Below the pieces are notes generated by a model. That model saw only the letters and a program-made list of their open reading frames with translations, searched no databases and was not told the origin of the DNA. From positions 1-5,680 of the forward strand of contig JAIJEI010000138.1 in the NCBI GenBank assembly GCA_022739095.1: a stretch of DNA of 5,680 bases, given 5' to 3'. Position numbers and translations under genes: made by a program. This DNA comes from Bifidobacterium sp. GTDB lineage: Bacteria > Actinomycetota > Actinomycetes > Actinomycetales > Bifidobacteriaceae. Positions 1 to 5,334 of the stretch are shown piece by piece; position 1 is the first letter of the stretch, and the number at the start of each line of letters is the position of its first letter.

Positions 1-17
1 CGGCTAGTCTGGTGCCC

Positions 18-1304
18 ATGCTTGATATTCAATTCATCCGTGAACACACCGATATCGTCAAGGAATCCCAGCGCAAGCGCGGCGAGTCCGTGGAACTCGT
101 CGACGAAGTGCTCTCCTCCGACACCGCACGTCGTGAGGCGCTGAAGGCCTTCGAAGAGGCTCGCGCCCAGCAGAAGGAAATCGGTAAGAAGGTCGCCTCC
201 GCCCCGGCGGACGAGAAGGCCAAGCTCATCGCCGAGACCAAGGAACTGTCCCAGAAGGTCTCCGAATACAAGTCCAAGGCCGATTCCGCGGCCGAGGAAT
301 ACACCACCGCCATGTGGAAGCTCTCCAACATCGTGGAGCCTGAAGCTCCCGAAGGTGGCGAGGACGACTACGTGGTCGTCAAGAAGGTCGGCCAGATCCG
401 TGACTTCGCAGCCGAAGGCTTCGAGCCCAAGGACCACCTGACCCTCGGCACCGGCGTGGCCGGCATCGACATGCGCCGTGGCGTCAAGGTCGGCGGCTCC
501 CGCTTCTACTTCCTGCGTGGCCAGGTGGCCCGTATGCAGATCGCCATGCTCACCATGGCCGTGGACCAGGCCGAGGAGCACGGCTTCACACTGGCCATCA
601 CCCCGACGCTGGTGCGCCCCGAGGTCATGCGCGGCACCGGCTTCCTGAACTCCCACGCCGACGAGATCTACCGTCTGCGCGAGCCCGATGACCAGTACCT
701 GGTCGGCACTTCCGAAGTGGCGCTCGCCGGTATGCACGAGAACGAGATCCTCGACCTCGGCAACGGCCCGTTGCGCTACTGCGGTTGGTCCTCCTGCTAC
801 CGCCGCGAGGCCGGCGCCGCAGGCAAGGACACCTCCGGCATCATCCGCGTCCACCAGTTCGACAAGGTGGAGATGTTCGTCTACGCCAAGCAGGAGGACT
901 CCTACAAGGAGCACGAGCACCTGCTGGCCATGGAGCAGGAGATGCTCGCCAAGGTCGAGGTGCCCTACCGCATCATCGACACCGCAGCCGGCGACCTCGG
1001 CTCCTCCGCCGCCCGCAAGTTCGACTGCGAGGCTTGGGTCCCGACCCAGGGCCGCTACCGCGAGCTCACCTCCACCTCGAACTGCACCGAGTACCAGGCT
1101 CGCCGTCTGAACATCCGCGAGCGTATGGAAGACGGCGGCACCCGCCCGGTCTCCACCCTGAACGGCACGCTGGCCACCACCCGTTGGCTGGTCGCCATCA
1201 TGGAGAACCACCAGCAGAAGGACGGCTCCATCGAGGTCCCGAAGGCCATGCGCGCCTACATGGGCGGCAAGGAAGTCATCGAGCCGACCAAGTGGGAAGC
1301 CTGA
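18..1304 (+). CDS. serS: Seryl-tRNA synthetase (class II)
   Basis: This cytoplasmic enzyme activates serine with ATP and attaches it to tRNA-Ser. The 428-residue product has the usual length and architecture. Residues 1 to about 105 form the charged, helical coiled-coil arm that grips the long variable arm of tRNA-Ser. The class II catalytic core follows. Visible motifs are the TSE serine-binding loop (231-233), motif 2 with RRE at 262-264 followed by the GAAGKDTSGIIRVHQF stretch, and motif 3 around LNGTLATTRWLVAIMENHQQ (381-400). The LNGTLATTR form is, from memory, the version usual in actinobacteria. The start is placed at ATG 18 because the protein then begins MLDIQFIRE, the typical SerRS N-terminus. 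An in-frame GTG at 12 would add only two residues. No clear Shine-Dalgarno site is visible in the few bases upstream. The gene is followed by a tRNA-Ser gene, its own substrate. Confidence 0.97.
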   Translation: MLDIQFIREHTDIVKESQRKRGESVELVDEVLSSDTARREALKAFEEARAQQKEIGKKVASAPADEKAKLIAETKELSQKVSEYKSKADSAAEEYTTAMWKLSNIVEPEAPEGGEDDYVVVKKVGQIRDFAAEGFEPKDHLTLGTGVAGIDMRRGVKVGGSRFYFLRGQVARMQIAMLTMAVDQAEEHGFTLAITPTLVRPEVMRGTGFLNSHADEIYRLREPDDQYLVGTSEVALAGMHENEILDLGNGPLRYCGWSSCYRREAGAAGKDTSGIIRVHQFDKVEMFVYAKQEDSYKEHEHLLAMEQEMLAKVEVPYRIIDTAAGDLGSSAARKFDCEAWVPTQGRYRELTSTSNCTEYQARRLNIRERMEDGGTRPVSTLNGTLATTRWLVAIMENHQQKDGSIEVPKAMRAYMGGKEVIEPTKWEA

Positions 1305-1319
1305 TTTTCCTTTTGCTCT

Positions 1320-1392
1320 AGCTCCCCTCTCTGAGGGGAGCTGTCAGCGTAGCTGACTGAGGGGAGTCGTCGTCGAAAACGACTAAGGGGAG
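1320..1392 (+). repeat. GC-rich intergenic inverted-repeat element
   Basis: A perfect 10-bp stem, AGCTCCCCTC (1320-1329) with GAGGGGAGCT (1333-1342), is followed at once by a 6-bp stem, GTCAGC (1343-1348) with GCTGAC (1352-1357). A third small stem is GTCG (1372-1375) with CGAC (1380-1383) around an AAAA loop. The octamer GAGGGGAG occurs at 1333-1340 and 1359-1366, with a one-base variant AAGGGGAG at 1385-1392. The single CTCCCCTC arm can therefore pair with three alternative partners. There is no U-run after the first stem, so it is not a canonical terminator, although it sits where serS transcription would end. From memory, CTCCCCTC...GAGGGGAGCT...GCTGAC-type elements recur between genes in gut bacteria including bifidobacteria. 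The repeat-family assignment is therefore likely but unchecked. Confidence 0.6.
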
Positions 1393-1410
1393 CCTAATCC
1401 CTCCCTTCTG

Positions 1411-1416
1411 TATAAT
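1411..1416 (+). promoter_or_regulatory. Candidate -10 box for tRNA-Ser
   Basis: A perfect TATAAT hexamer lies 28 bases upstream of the mature tRNA 5' end, which puts the expected transcription start near 1423. No good -35 hexamer is present 16-18 bases upstream, where the end of the GC-rich repeat lies. The promoter would depend mainly on its -10 element. The position, between the serS end and the tRNA, suggests the tRNA is transcribed independently of serS. Confidence 0.55.
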
Positions 1417-1424
1417 GAACACTT

Positions 1425-1440
1425 GCGCGTGTGAACGCGC
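1425..1440 (+). other. Hairpin in the pre-tRNA-Ser 5' leader
   Basis: GCGCGT (1425-1430) pairs perfectly with ACGCGC (1435-1440) around a GTGA loop. It begins about where transcription from the TATAAT box should start and ends four bases before the mature tRNA. The leader of the precursor would thus be almost entirely one stem-loop. RNase P removes such leaders, and whether the hairpin affects processing is inference. Confidence 0.45.
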
Positions 1441-1444
1441 ATCA

Positions 1445-1529
1445 GGACAGATGTCTGAGCGGTCTAAAGAGACGGTCTTGAAAACCGTTGAGGGGCAACC
1501 CTCCGCGAGTTCGAATCTCGCTCTGTCCG
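1445..1529 (+). tRNA. tRNA-Ser (anticodon UGA)
   Basis: This is a complete class II tRNA of 85 nt with CCA not encoded. The acceptor stem GGACAGA (1445-1451) pairs with TCTGTCC (1522-1528), and the discriminator is G1529. The anticodon stem ACGGT (1472-1476) pairs with ACCGT (1484-1488) around loop CTTGAAA. The anticodon TGA is at 1479-1481 and reads UCA and probably other UCN serine codons. A long variable arm, GAGGG with CCCTC around 1490-1503, marks it as a serine-type tRNA. The T arm is GCGAG / TTCGAAT / CTCGC (1505-1521). It lies 140 bases after the gene for its own synthetase. Confidence 0.98.
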
Positions 1530-1541
1530 CCTGATAGGTCG

Positions 1542-1568
1542 AAAGCCCCGGAGTAATCCGGGGCTTTT
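1542..1568 (+). terminator. Intrinsic terminator after tRNA-Ser
   Basis: AAAGCCCCGGA (1542-1552) pairs perfectly with TCCGGGGCTTT (1557-1567) around a GTAA loop. This gives an 11-bp stem ending in T residues (TTTT at 1565-1568). It starts 12 bases after the tRNA 3' end, the expected place for terminating a single tRNA transcript. Confidence 0.88.
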
Positions 1569-1600
1569 CGCGTTTCGAGCGGTCTGGCAGGTCGAGGACT

Positions 1601-1670
1601 GGTTGACTGATGGCCCATAGTCGGTTTTCCGTCAACGGCCCATCGGTCAACCGACAAAATCCATCAGTCA
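1601..1670 (+). repeat. Cluster of overlapping inverted repeats
   Basis: Three inverted repeats overlap here. First, GGTTGACTGATGG (1601-1613) pairs with CCATCGGTCAACC (1640-1652), 13 bp with one G-T pair. Second, TGACTGATGG (1604-1613) matches CCATCAGTCA (1661-1670) exactly over 10 bp. Third, GTCGGTT (1620-1626) matches AACCGAC (1649-1655). The first and second share their left arm and cannot form together. The cluster lies between the tRNA terminator and the gltA promoter region, so it could be a degenerate mobile repeat, a protein-binding array or an RNA switch. The sequence does not decide between these. Confidence 0.45.
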
Positions 1671-1736
1671 GGGGAATACACGCGATTGATACACCGATAA
1701 ATCAAAAGTACGTTGCTTTACAAGGGAGTTAATCAA

Positions 1737-1757
1737 ATGAACAAACCCGAACAATAA
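1737..1757 (+). other. Possible six-codon leader ORF
   Basis: An ATG at 1737 opens a six-codon frame, M-N-K-P-E-Q, closed by TAA at 1755-1757. AAGGGAG at 1722-1728 gives a good Shine-Dalgarno match 8 bases before the ATG. The frame ends about 140 bases before the gltA start. It might be a translated leader peptide, the stump of an eroded gene, or chance. No promoter close upstream is convincing. The best -35-like hexamer is TTGATA at 1686-1691, and its partner at 17 bases, TACGTT, is weak. Confidence 0.22.
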
Positions 1758-1802
1758 GGCGTCGAACCGGTTTAATGCCACGTGTTCCAATGGGACGCGC
1801 GG

Positions 1803-1827
1803 TAATTGTTAGTTAGGTTGACGATAA
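1803..1827 (+). promoter_or_regulatory. Candidate repressor operator upstream of gltA
   Basis: This 25-base imperfect palindrome is centred near 1815. Its left half is TAATTGTTAG and its right half GTTGACGATAA. The symmetric positions follow the pattern TnATnGTnA...TnACnATnA. It covers the -35 hexamer of the candidate gltA promoter, a typical place for repression by occlusion. The LNB/GNB locus in bifidobacteria is known to be controlled by the ROK-family repressor NagR. The GTTAGTTAGG core is reminiscent of ROK operators, but linking this site to NagR is inference from memory. Confidence 0.35.
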
Positions 1828-1846
1828 AAGAGCAAAGACCTAAATT
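1818..1846 (+). promoter_or_regulatory. Candidate gltA promoter
   Basis: TTGACG (1818-1823) matches the -35 consensus at 5 of 6 positions. Exactly 17 bases later comes TAAATT (1841-1846), matching the -10 consensus at 4 of 6. Transcription would start near 1853, giving a leader of about 46 bases before the gltA ATG. A weaker alternative is the -10-like TTTAAT at 1771-1776, which lacks a good -35. Confidence 0.5.
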
Positions 1847-1853
1847 AGAAATC

Positions 1854-1877
1854 AGTCATCACACTGAGGTGATGATT
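1854..1877 (+). other. Hairpin in the gltA 5' untranslated region
   Basis: TCATCAC (1856-1862) pairs with GTGATGA (1869-1875) around loop ACTGAG. One G-U and one A-U pair extend it outward to 1854-1877. It begins at the predicted transcript 5' end and stops 7 bases before the Shine-Dalgarno site, leaving that site free. Such a terminal hairpin could slow mRNA decay, which is inference. Confidence 0.4.
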
Positions 1878-1884
1878 CCATTAC

Positions 1885-1891
1885 GAAGGAG
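1885..1891 (+). promoter_or_regulatory. Ribosome binding site of gltA
   Basis: GAAGGAG lies 7 bases before ATG 1899. It fixes the start of gltA there. The open frame continues upstream to a TTG at 1806, which would add 31 residues ahead of the signal peptide and has no such site. Confidence 0.9.
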
Positions 1892-1898
1892 TAAGGAT

Positions 1899-3215
1899 AT
1901 GGTATCGCATAATAAGCGCATCGTGGCTGCTTTTGCCGCGGTAGCAGCAATGGGAATGGGCTTGGCCGGTTGCGGCGGCGGCGACACTGCTGGCGACACG
2001 AAGTCCGGCAGCGATGGCGGTGTGGTCAACATCACCTATATGCACCGTCTGCCCGATTCCGAAGGCATGACCTTGGTCAACGACATTGTGGCCAAGTGGA
2101 ACAAGGAGCACCCGAACATTCAGGTCAAGGCCACCAAGTTCGATGGCAATGCCTCCGAAATGATCAAGAAGCTCGAGACCGACGTCAAGGCTGGCAATGC
2201 GCCGGATCTGGCTCAGGTCGGTTACGCCGAGGTTCCTGAGGTCTTCACCAAGGGCCTTCTGCAGGATGTCACCGATGAGGCCGCCAAGTACAAGGACGAT
2301 TTCGCTTCCGCCCCGTTCGCACTGATGCAGGTGGACGGCAAGACCTACGGTCTGCCGCAGGACACCGGCCCGCTGACTTACTTCTACAACGCCGCTGAAT
2401 TTGAGAAGCTCGGCATCACCGTGCCGAAGACCGCTGACGAGCTCGTCGAGACCGCCAAGAAGACCGCTGCCCAGGGCAAGTACATCATGACCTTCCAGCC
2501 TGATGAGGCCATGATGATGATGTCCGGCCAGGCCGGCGCTTCCGGTCCGTGGTACAAGGTCGACGGCAACTCCTGGGTTGTCAACACCCAGACTAAGGGC
2601 TCCAAGGCCGTGGCCGATGTCTACCAGCAGCTGATCGACAACAAGGCCGCCCTCACCAACCCGCGTTGGGATGCATCGTTTGATAACTCCATCCAGTCCG
2701 GTCAGCTGATCGGCACCGTGGCCGCTGCTTGGGAAGCCCCGCTGTTCATCGATTCCGCCGGTGGCACTGGTGCTGGTGAGTGGAAGGTCACCCAGCTTGG
2801 TGATTGGTTCGGCAATGGCACCAAGACCGGCTCCGATGGTGGTTCCGGTGTGGCCGTGCTCAAGGGTTCCAAGCACCCGGCCGAAGCCATGGAGTTCCTT
2901 GACTGGTTCAACACCCAGGTTGAGGACCTTGTCTCCCAGGGCCTCGTCGTGGCCGCCACCACCGCGGATGCCAAGACCCCGCAGAAGTGGTCCGACTACT
3001 TCAGCGGACAGGATGTCATGGCTGAGTTCAAGACCGCGAACGACAACATGGGTGACTTCACCTACATGCCTGGCTTCTCCGCAGTCGGCGCTGCAATGAA
3101 ACAGACCGCCGCCAAGGCTGCCGATGGTTCCGCCAAGGTTTCGGATGTGTTCGACACCGCTCAGAAGACCTCGGTGGATACGCTGAAGAACCTCGGCCTG
3201 TCCGTCAAGGAGTGA
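1899..3215 (+). CDS. gltA: ABC sugar transporter, LNB/GNB-binding lipoprotein
   Basis: This is the extracellular solute-binding component for lacto-N-biose and galacto-N-biose, known in B. longum as GL-BP. The 438-residue product starts with a lipoprotein signal peptide: basic NKR near residues 5-7, a hydrophobic stretch at 8-21, and lipobox LAGC at 22-25 with the lipidated Cys at 25. A Gly/Ser-rich linker runs to about 42. The rest has the two-lobed family 1 solute-binding fold. Typical segments are NITYMHR (44-50), APDLAQVGYAE (101-111), YGLPQDTGPLTYFYN (150-164), and GVAVLKGSKHPAEAMEFLDWF (317-337, split by the usual Gly-Ser turn). The start is set by the Shine-Dalgarno site at 1885-1891. 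Two permeases and the LNB phosphorylase gene lie downstream, which supports the substrate. The name is shared with unrelated citrate synthase genes. The sugar-binding family is certain, and the LNB/GNB specificity rests on recognition and context. Confidence 0.93.
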   Translation: MVSHNKRIVAAFAAVAAMGMGLAGCGGGDTAGDTKSGSDGGVVNITYMHRLPDSEGMTLVNDIVAKWNKEHPNIQVKATKFDGNASEMIKKLETDVKAGNAPDLAQVGYAEVPEVFTKGLLQDVTDEAAKYKDDFASAPFALMQVDGKTYGLPQDTGPLTYFYNAAEFEKLGITVPKTADELVETAKKTAAQGKYIMTFQPDEAMMMMSGQAGASGPWYKVDGNSWVVNTQTKGSKAVADVYQQLIDNKAALTNPRWDASFDNSIQSGQLIGTVAAAWEAPLFIDSAGGTGAGEWKVTQLGDWFGNGTKTGSDGGSGVAVLKGSKHPAEAMEFLDWFNTQVEDLVSQGLVVAATTADAKTPQKWSDYFSGQDVMAEFKTANDNMGDFTYMPGFSAVGAAMKQTAAKAADGSAKVSDVFDTAQKTSVDTLKNLGLSVKE

Positions 3216-3222
3216 CCTCACT

Positions 3223-3241
3223 AGGTCTTGTTAACAGACCT
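3223..3241 (+). other. Short hairpin after gltA
   Basis: AGGTCT (3223-3228) pairs with AGACCT (3236-3241) around TGTTAAC, eight bases after the gltA stop codon. It has no U-run. It is the first of several stems in the gltA-gltB spacer and might protect the gltA 3' end. Confidence 0.35.
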
Positions 3242-3293
3242 GCTTGAAATAGCGGTCATCCAAGACCTCCGATGCCTCGCATCACCATAGTGA

Positions 3294-3319
3294 AAGGCCG
3301 GGGCACATGCTCCGGCCTT
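3294..3319 (+). terminator. Strong hairpin, likely partial terminator or mRNA-end stabiliser
   Basis: AAGGCCGGGGC (3294-3304) pairs with GCTCCGGCCTT (3309-3319) around ACAT, an 11-bp stem with one G-U pair. The following bases, CCGTATTGTTT, are only moderately T-rich, so termination should be incomplete. A hairpin between a binding-protein gene and its permeases is a common arrangement that leaves more binding protein than permease. Applying that here is inference. Confidence 0.55.
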
Positions 3320-3342
3320 CCGTATTGTTTGGGGTATTACTG

Positions 3343-3362
3343 CAAGGGCGCTGTGGCCCTTG
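3343..3362 (+). other. Second hairpin before gltB
   Basis: CAAGGGC (3343-3349) pairs perfectly with GCCCTTG (3356-3362) around GCTGTG. GCATTTGTTTT follows, a T-rich tail that makes this a weak terminator candidate. It lies 41 bases before the gltB ATG and 23 bases after the stronger stem at 3294-3319. Confidence 0.4.
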
Positions 3363-3403
3363 GCATTTGTTTTACTGTTCTTTGCAAAGACAGGTTTTGT
3401 ATT

Positions 3404-4375
3404 ATGACTGCATCCACTACTCATGCGAAGGGCAAAGCACCTAGGCGTGCCGCCGCCAAGCCGAAGCGGTCCGGCGCTCAGAAGCGCGAGGACCGCACCG
3501 GCTGGGCGTTCATGGCACCGTTCGCCGTCCTGTTCGCTTTCGTGTTCATCTTGCCCATCATCTGGGCCATCTATTCCAGCTTCTTCCGTCAGGTCACCGA
3601 GGGCGGTGGCGCATACGGCGGCGGCGAGCTGGTCAATAAATTCGTAGCATTCCAGAACTTCCAGTATGTTATTACTTCTGGCAACTTCTGGTCCGGCGTC
3701 GGCAGGGTGCTGCTCTACACCCTGATTCAGGTGCCGATCATGATCATCGCCGCACTGGCGTTGGCCATCGTCATCGACTCGTTCGTGGTCAAGCATGTCA
3801 CCGGTTTCCGTCTGGGCTACTTCCTGCCCTACGCCATCCCCGGCGTCGTGGCCTCGATTATCTGGGTCTACCTGTACAACGGCCAAATCTCGCCGATCGT
3901 CAAGGGACTTGCCGCCATCGGCGTCAATGTGGACTTCTTCAGTAAGAACATCGTGCTCGGCTCGATGGCCAACATCACCACATGGACCTTCACCGGCTAC
4001 AACATGCTGATCTTCCTCGCCGCACTGCAGGCCATCCCACATGACCTCTATGAGGCCGCCCGTATCGACGGCGCCAATGGTTGGCAGATCGCCACGAGGA
4101 TCAAGCTGCCGAACGTGCGTGGCGCGGCCCTGCTGGCCATGCTGCTTTCCATCGTCGGCACCATTCAGCTGTTCAACGAACCGCAGATCATGTCTACGGC
4201 TGATCCGGGTATTTCCAAGTCGTATACACCGATGATGATGGCCATGAACACTTCTCAGGGCAGCATCACCCCGTCCGGTGACGGTCCGGCCTCGGCCATC
4301 GCCATTGTCATGGCTCTGATCGCAGGTGTGCTTGCCGTGCTGTACACCTTGGCCGAAAGGAAGGTGAACGAGTAA
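3404..4375 (+). CDS. gltB: ABC sugar transporter permease, MalF type (LNB/GNB)
   Basis: This is one of the two inner-membrane subunits forming the channel for the GltA-bound disaccharide. The 323-residue product has a basic cytoplasmic N-terminus (residues 1-33, many Lys/Arg). Six predicted membrane segments lie near 34-58, 100-125, 136-159, 185-208, 240-256 and 295-318. The EAA loop that docks on the ATPase is complete: EAA at 217-219, G223, then I233 and LP at 235-236. The start ATG 3404 (MTASTTH) is preferred although only a weak ACAGG (3390-3394) precedes it. The frame extends back to an ATG at 3272, but that would translate the spacer hairpins and add a Cys-rich stretch not expected in this family. 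The stop codon shares its last A with the gltC ATG (TAATG), so the two permeases are translationally coupled. Assignment to LNB/GNB comes from gltA and lnpA around it. Confidence 0.92.
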   Translation: MTASTTHAKGKAPRRAAAKPKRSGAQKREDRTGWAFMAPFAVLFAFVFILPIIWAIYSSFFRQVTEGGGAYGGGELVNKFVAFQNFQYVITSGNFWSGVGRVLLYTLIQVPIMIIAALALAIVIDSFVVKHVTGFRLGYFLPYAIPGVVASIIWVYLYNGQISPIVKGLAAIGVNVDFFSKNIVLGSMANITTWTFTGYNMLIFLAALQAIPHDLYEAARIDGANGWQIATRIKLPNVRGAALLAMLLSIVGTIQLFNEPQIMSTADPGISKSYTPMMMAMNTSQGSITPSGDGPASAIAIVMALIAGVLAVLYTLAERKVNE

Positions 4376-5325
4376 TGAGCTCCGCAACCGTTGAAGAACG
4401 TGCCCGCAAAAAGGCCGAGCGCAAGCTCGAAAAGCAGCGTCAGGCTGCGCAACACGATCTGCCTCGCTCCATGCGACCGTCCGCGGCCGTGAAGACCCTC
4501 ACCGTGGTGCTGCTGGTACTGGTGTTGATCTACTTCCTGTTCCCGATTTACTGGGCCATCATCGCGTCCACCAAGACGCCGGCCCAGATGACCGGTAGCA
4601 ACGGCATGTGGTTTGCTGTGCCGCTTGACCAGCTGCCCAATGCCATCGCCACCAACTATTCCAAGCTGCTTGGATGGACTCGTGGCAACTTCTGGCGCTG
4701 GGTGCTGAACTCCCTGATCTACTCGGGCGTCTCGGCATTGATCGGCACCATCGTGTCTGTGATGGCTGGCTACGCCACTGCGAAGTTCAACTTCCGCGGC
4801 AAGAACGCGGCTATTGGCGTCATCATGGCCTGCATGCTGATGCCCGCCGCACTGCTGACCATCCCGCAGTACTCGATCTTCCACACCCTGCACCTGACCA
4901 ACACGATGCTTTCCATCATCATCCCGTGCTGCGTCTCCCCGTTCGGCTTCTTCCTGGGCCGCACGTACGCGCAGAGCTCGGTGCCTGATGAGTTGCTCGA
5001 GGCGGCCCGCATTGATGGTGCAAGCGAGGCACGAATCTTCTTCACTATTGTGCTGCGCCTGCTGGCCCCGGCAATGGTGACGATCTTCCTGTTCCTGTTC
5101 GTGGCCACGTGGAACAACTTCGTGCTGCCGTTGATGATGGTGTCTTCGGACACGCTCAAGCCAGTGACCCTCGGCCTGTATGGCATGGTCTCGCTGGCCA
5201 CGTTCACCGATCGCGGCGCCCTGATGATGGGCGCATTGCTCGGCGTGTTGCCGGTGATCGTGCTCTTCCTCGGCCTCCAGCGCTACTGGCAGTCCGGCCT
5301 CGCCGCCGGTGCCGTCAAGGGCTAA
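4375..5325 (+). CDS. gltC: ABC sugar transporter permease, MalG type (LNB/GNB)
   Basis: This is the second channel subunit and partner of GltB. The 316-residue product begins with a charged Lys/Arg/Glu-rich cytoplasmic segment (1-40) that may be helical. Membrane segments follow near 40-64, 110-133, 144-165, 177-199, 228-253 and 283-300. The EAA loop has EAARIDGA at 209-216 and I225 at the expected spacing. The usual Leu-Pro is Leu-Arg here (227-228), with a Pro at 232. The C-terminus, QRYWQSGLAAGAVKG, is the conserved end of MalG-type permeases. AAGGAAGG (4357-4364) inside the end of gltB serves as its ribosome binding site, and the ATG overlaps the gltB stop by one base. No ATPase gene follows. 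The next gene is lnpA, after a 229-base spacer. Confidence 0.93.
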   Translation: MSSATVEERARKKAERKLEKQRQAAQHDLPRSMRPSAAVKTLTVVLLVLVLIYFLFPIYWAIIASTKTPAQMTGSNGMWFAVPLDQLPNAIATNYSKLLGWTRGNFWRWVLNSLIYSGVSALIGTIVSVMAGYATAKFNFRGKNAAIGVIMACMLMPAALLTIPQYSIFHTLHLTNTMLSIIIPCCVSPFGFFLGRTYAQSSVPDELLEAARIDGASEARIFFTIVLRLLAPAMVTIFLFLFVATWNNFVLPLMMVSSDTLKPVTLGLYGMVSLATFTDRGALMMGALLGVLPVIVLFLGLQRYWQSGLAAGAVKG

Positions 5326-5334
5326 CCAATCCAC

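Noticed and set aside
688..1321. Two + strand open frames inside serS (688-1110 and 785-1321)
   Set aside because: Ser/Pro/Arg-rich and Arg/His-rich shadow translations within an intact serS.
1318..1657. - strand open frames over the tRNA-Ser region
   Set aside because: They run across a perfect tRNA gene and its terminator and have no recognisable protein features.
1765..1784. Perfect short palindromes AACCGGTT (1765-1772) and CACGTG (1779-1784)
   Set aside because: They are too short to call operators without a conserved context, though AACCGGTT overlaps a weak -10-like TTTAAT.
2511..2522. Four consecutive ATG codons in gltA (Met 205-208)
   Set aside because: A Met run in an otherwise ordinary protein. 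There is no sign of internal initiation or repeat instability.
1881..3221. 446-codon open frame on the - strand opposite gltA
   Set aside because: It mirrors gltA codon bias. The translation is low-complexity (Gly, Leu, Val, His) with no recognisable domain, and gltA is a well-recognised protein.
3272..3403. 44-codon N-terminal extension of gltB from ATG 3272
   Set aside because: It would translate both spacer hairpins and yields an atypical Cys-rich stretch. The family normally begins with a short basic segment, as from ATG 3404.
3221..4387. 388-codon open frame on the - strand opposite gltB
   Set aside because: The translation is rich in Asp, Gly, His and Gln with no domain. It is the complement of a strongly biased membrane-protein gene.
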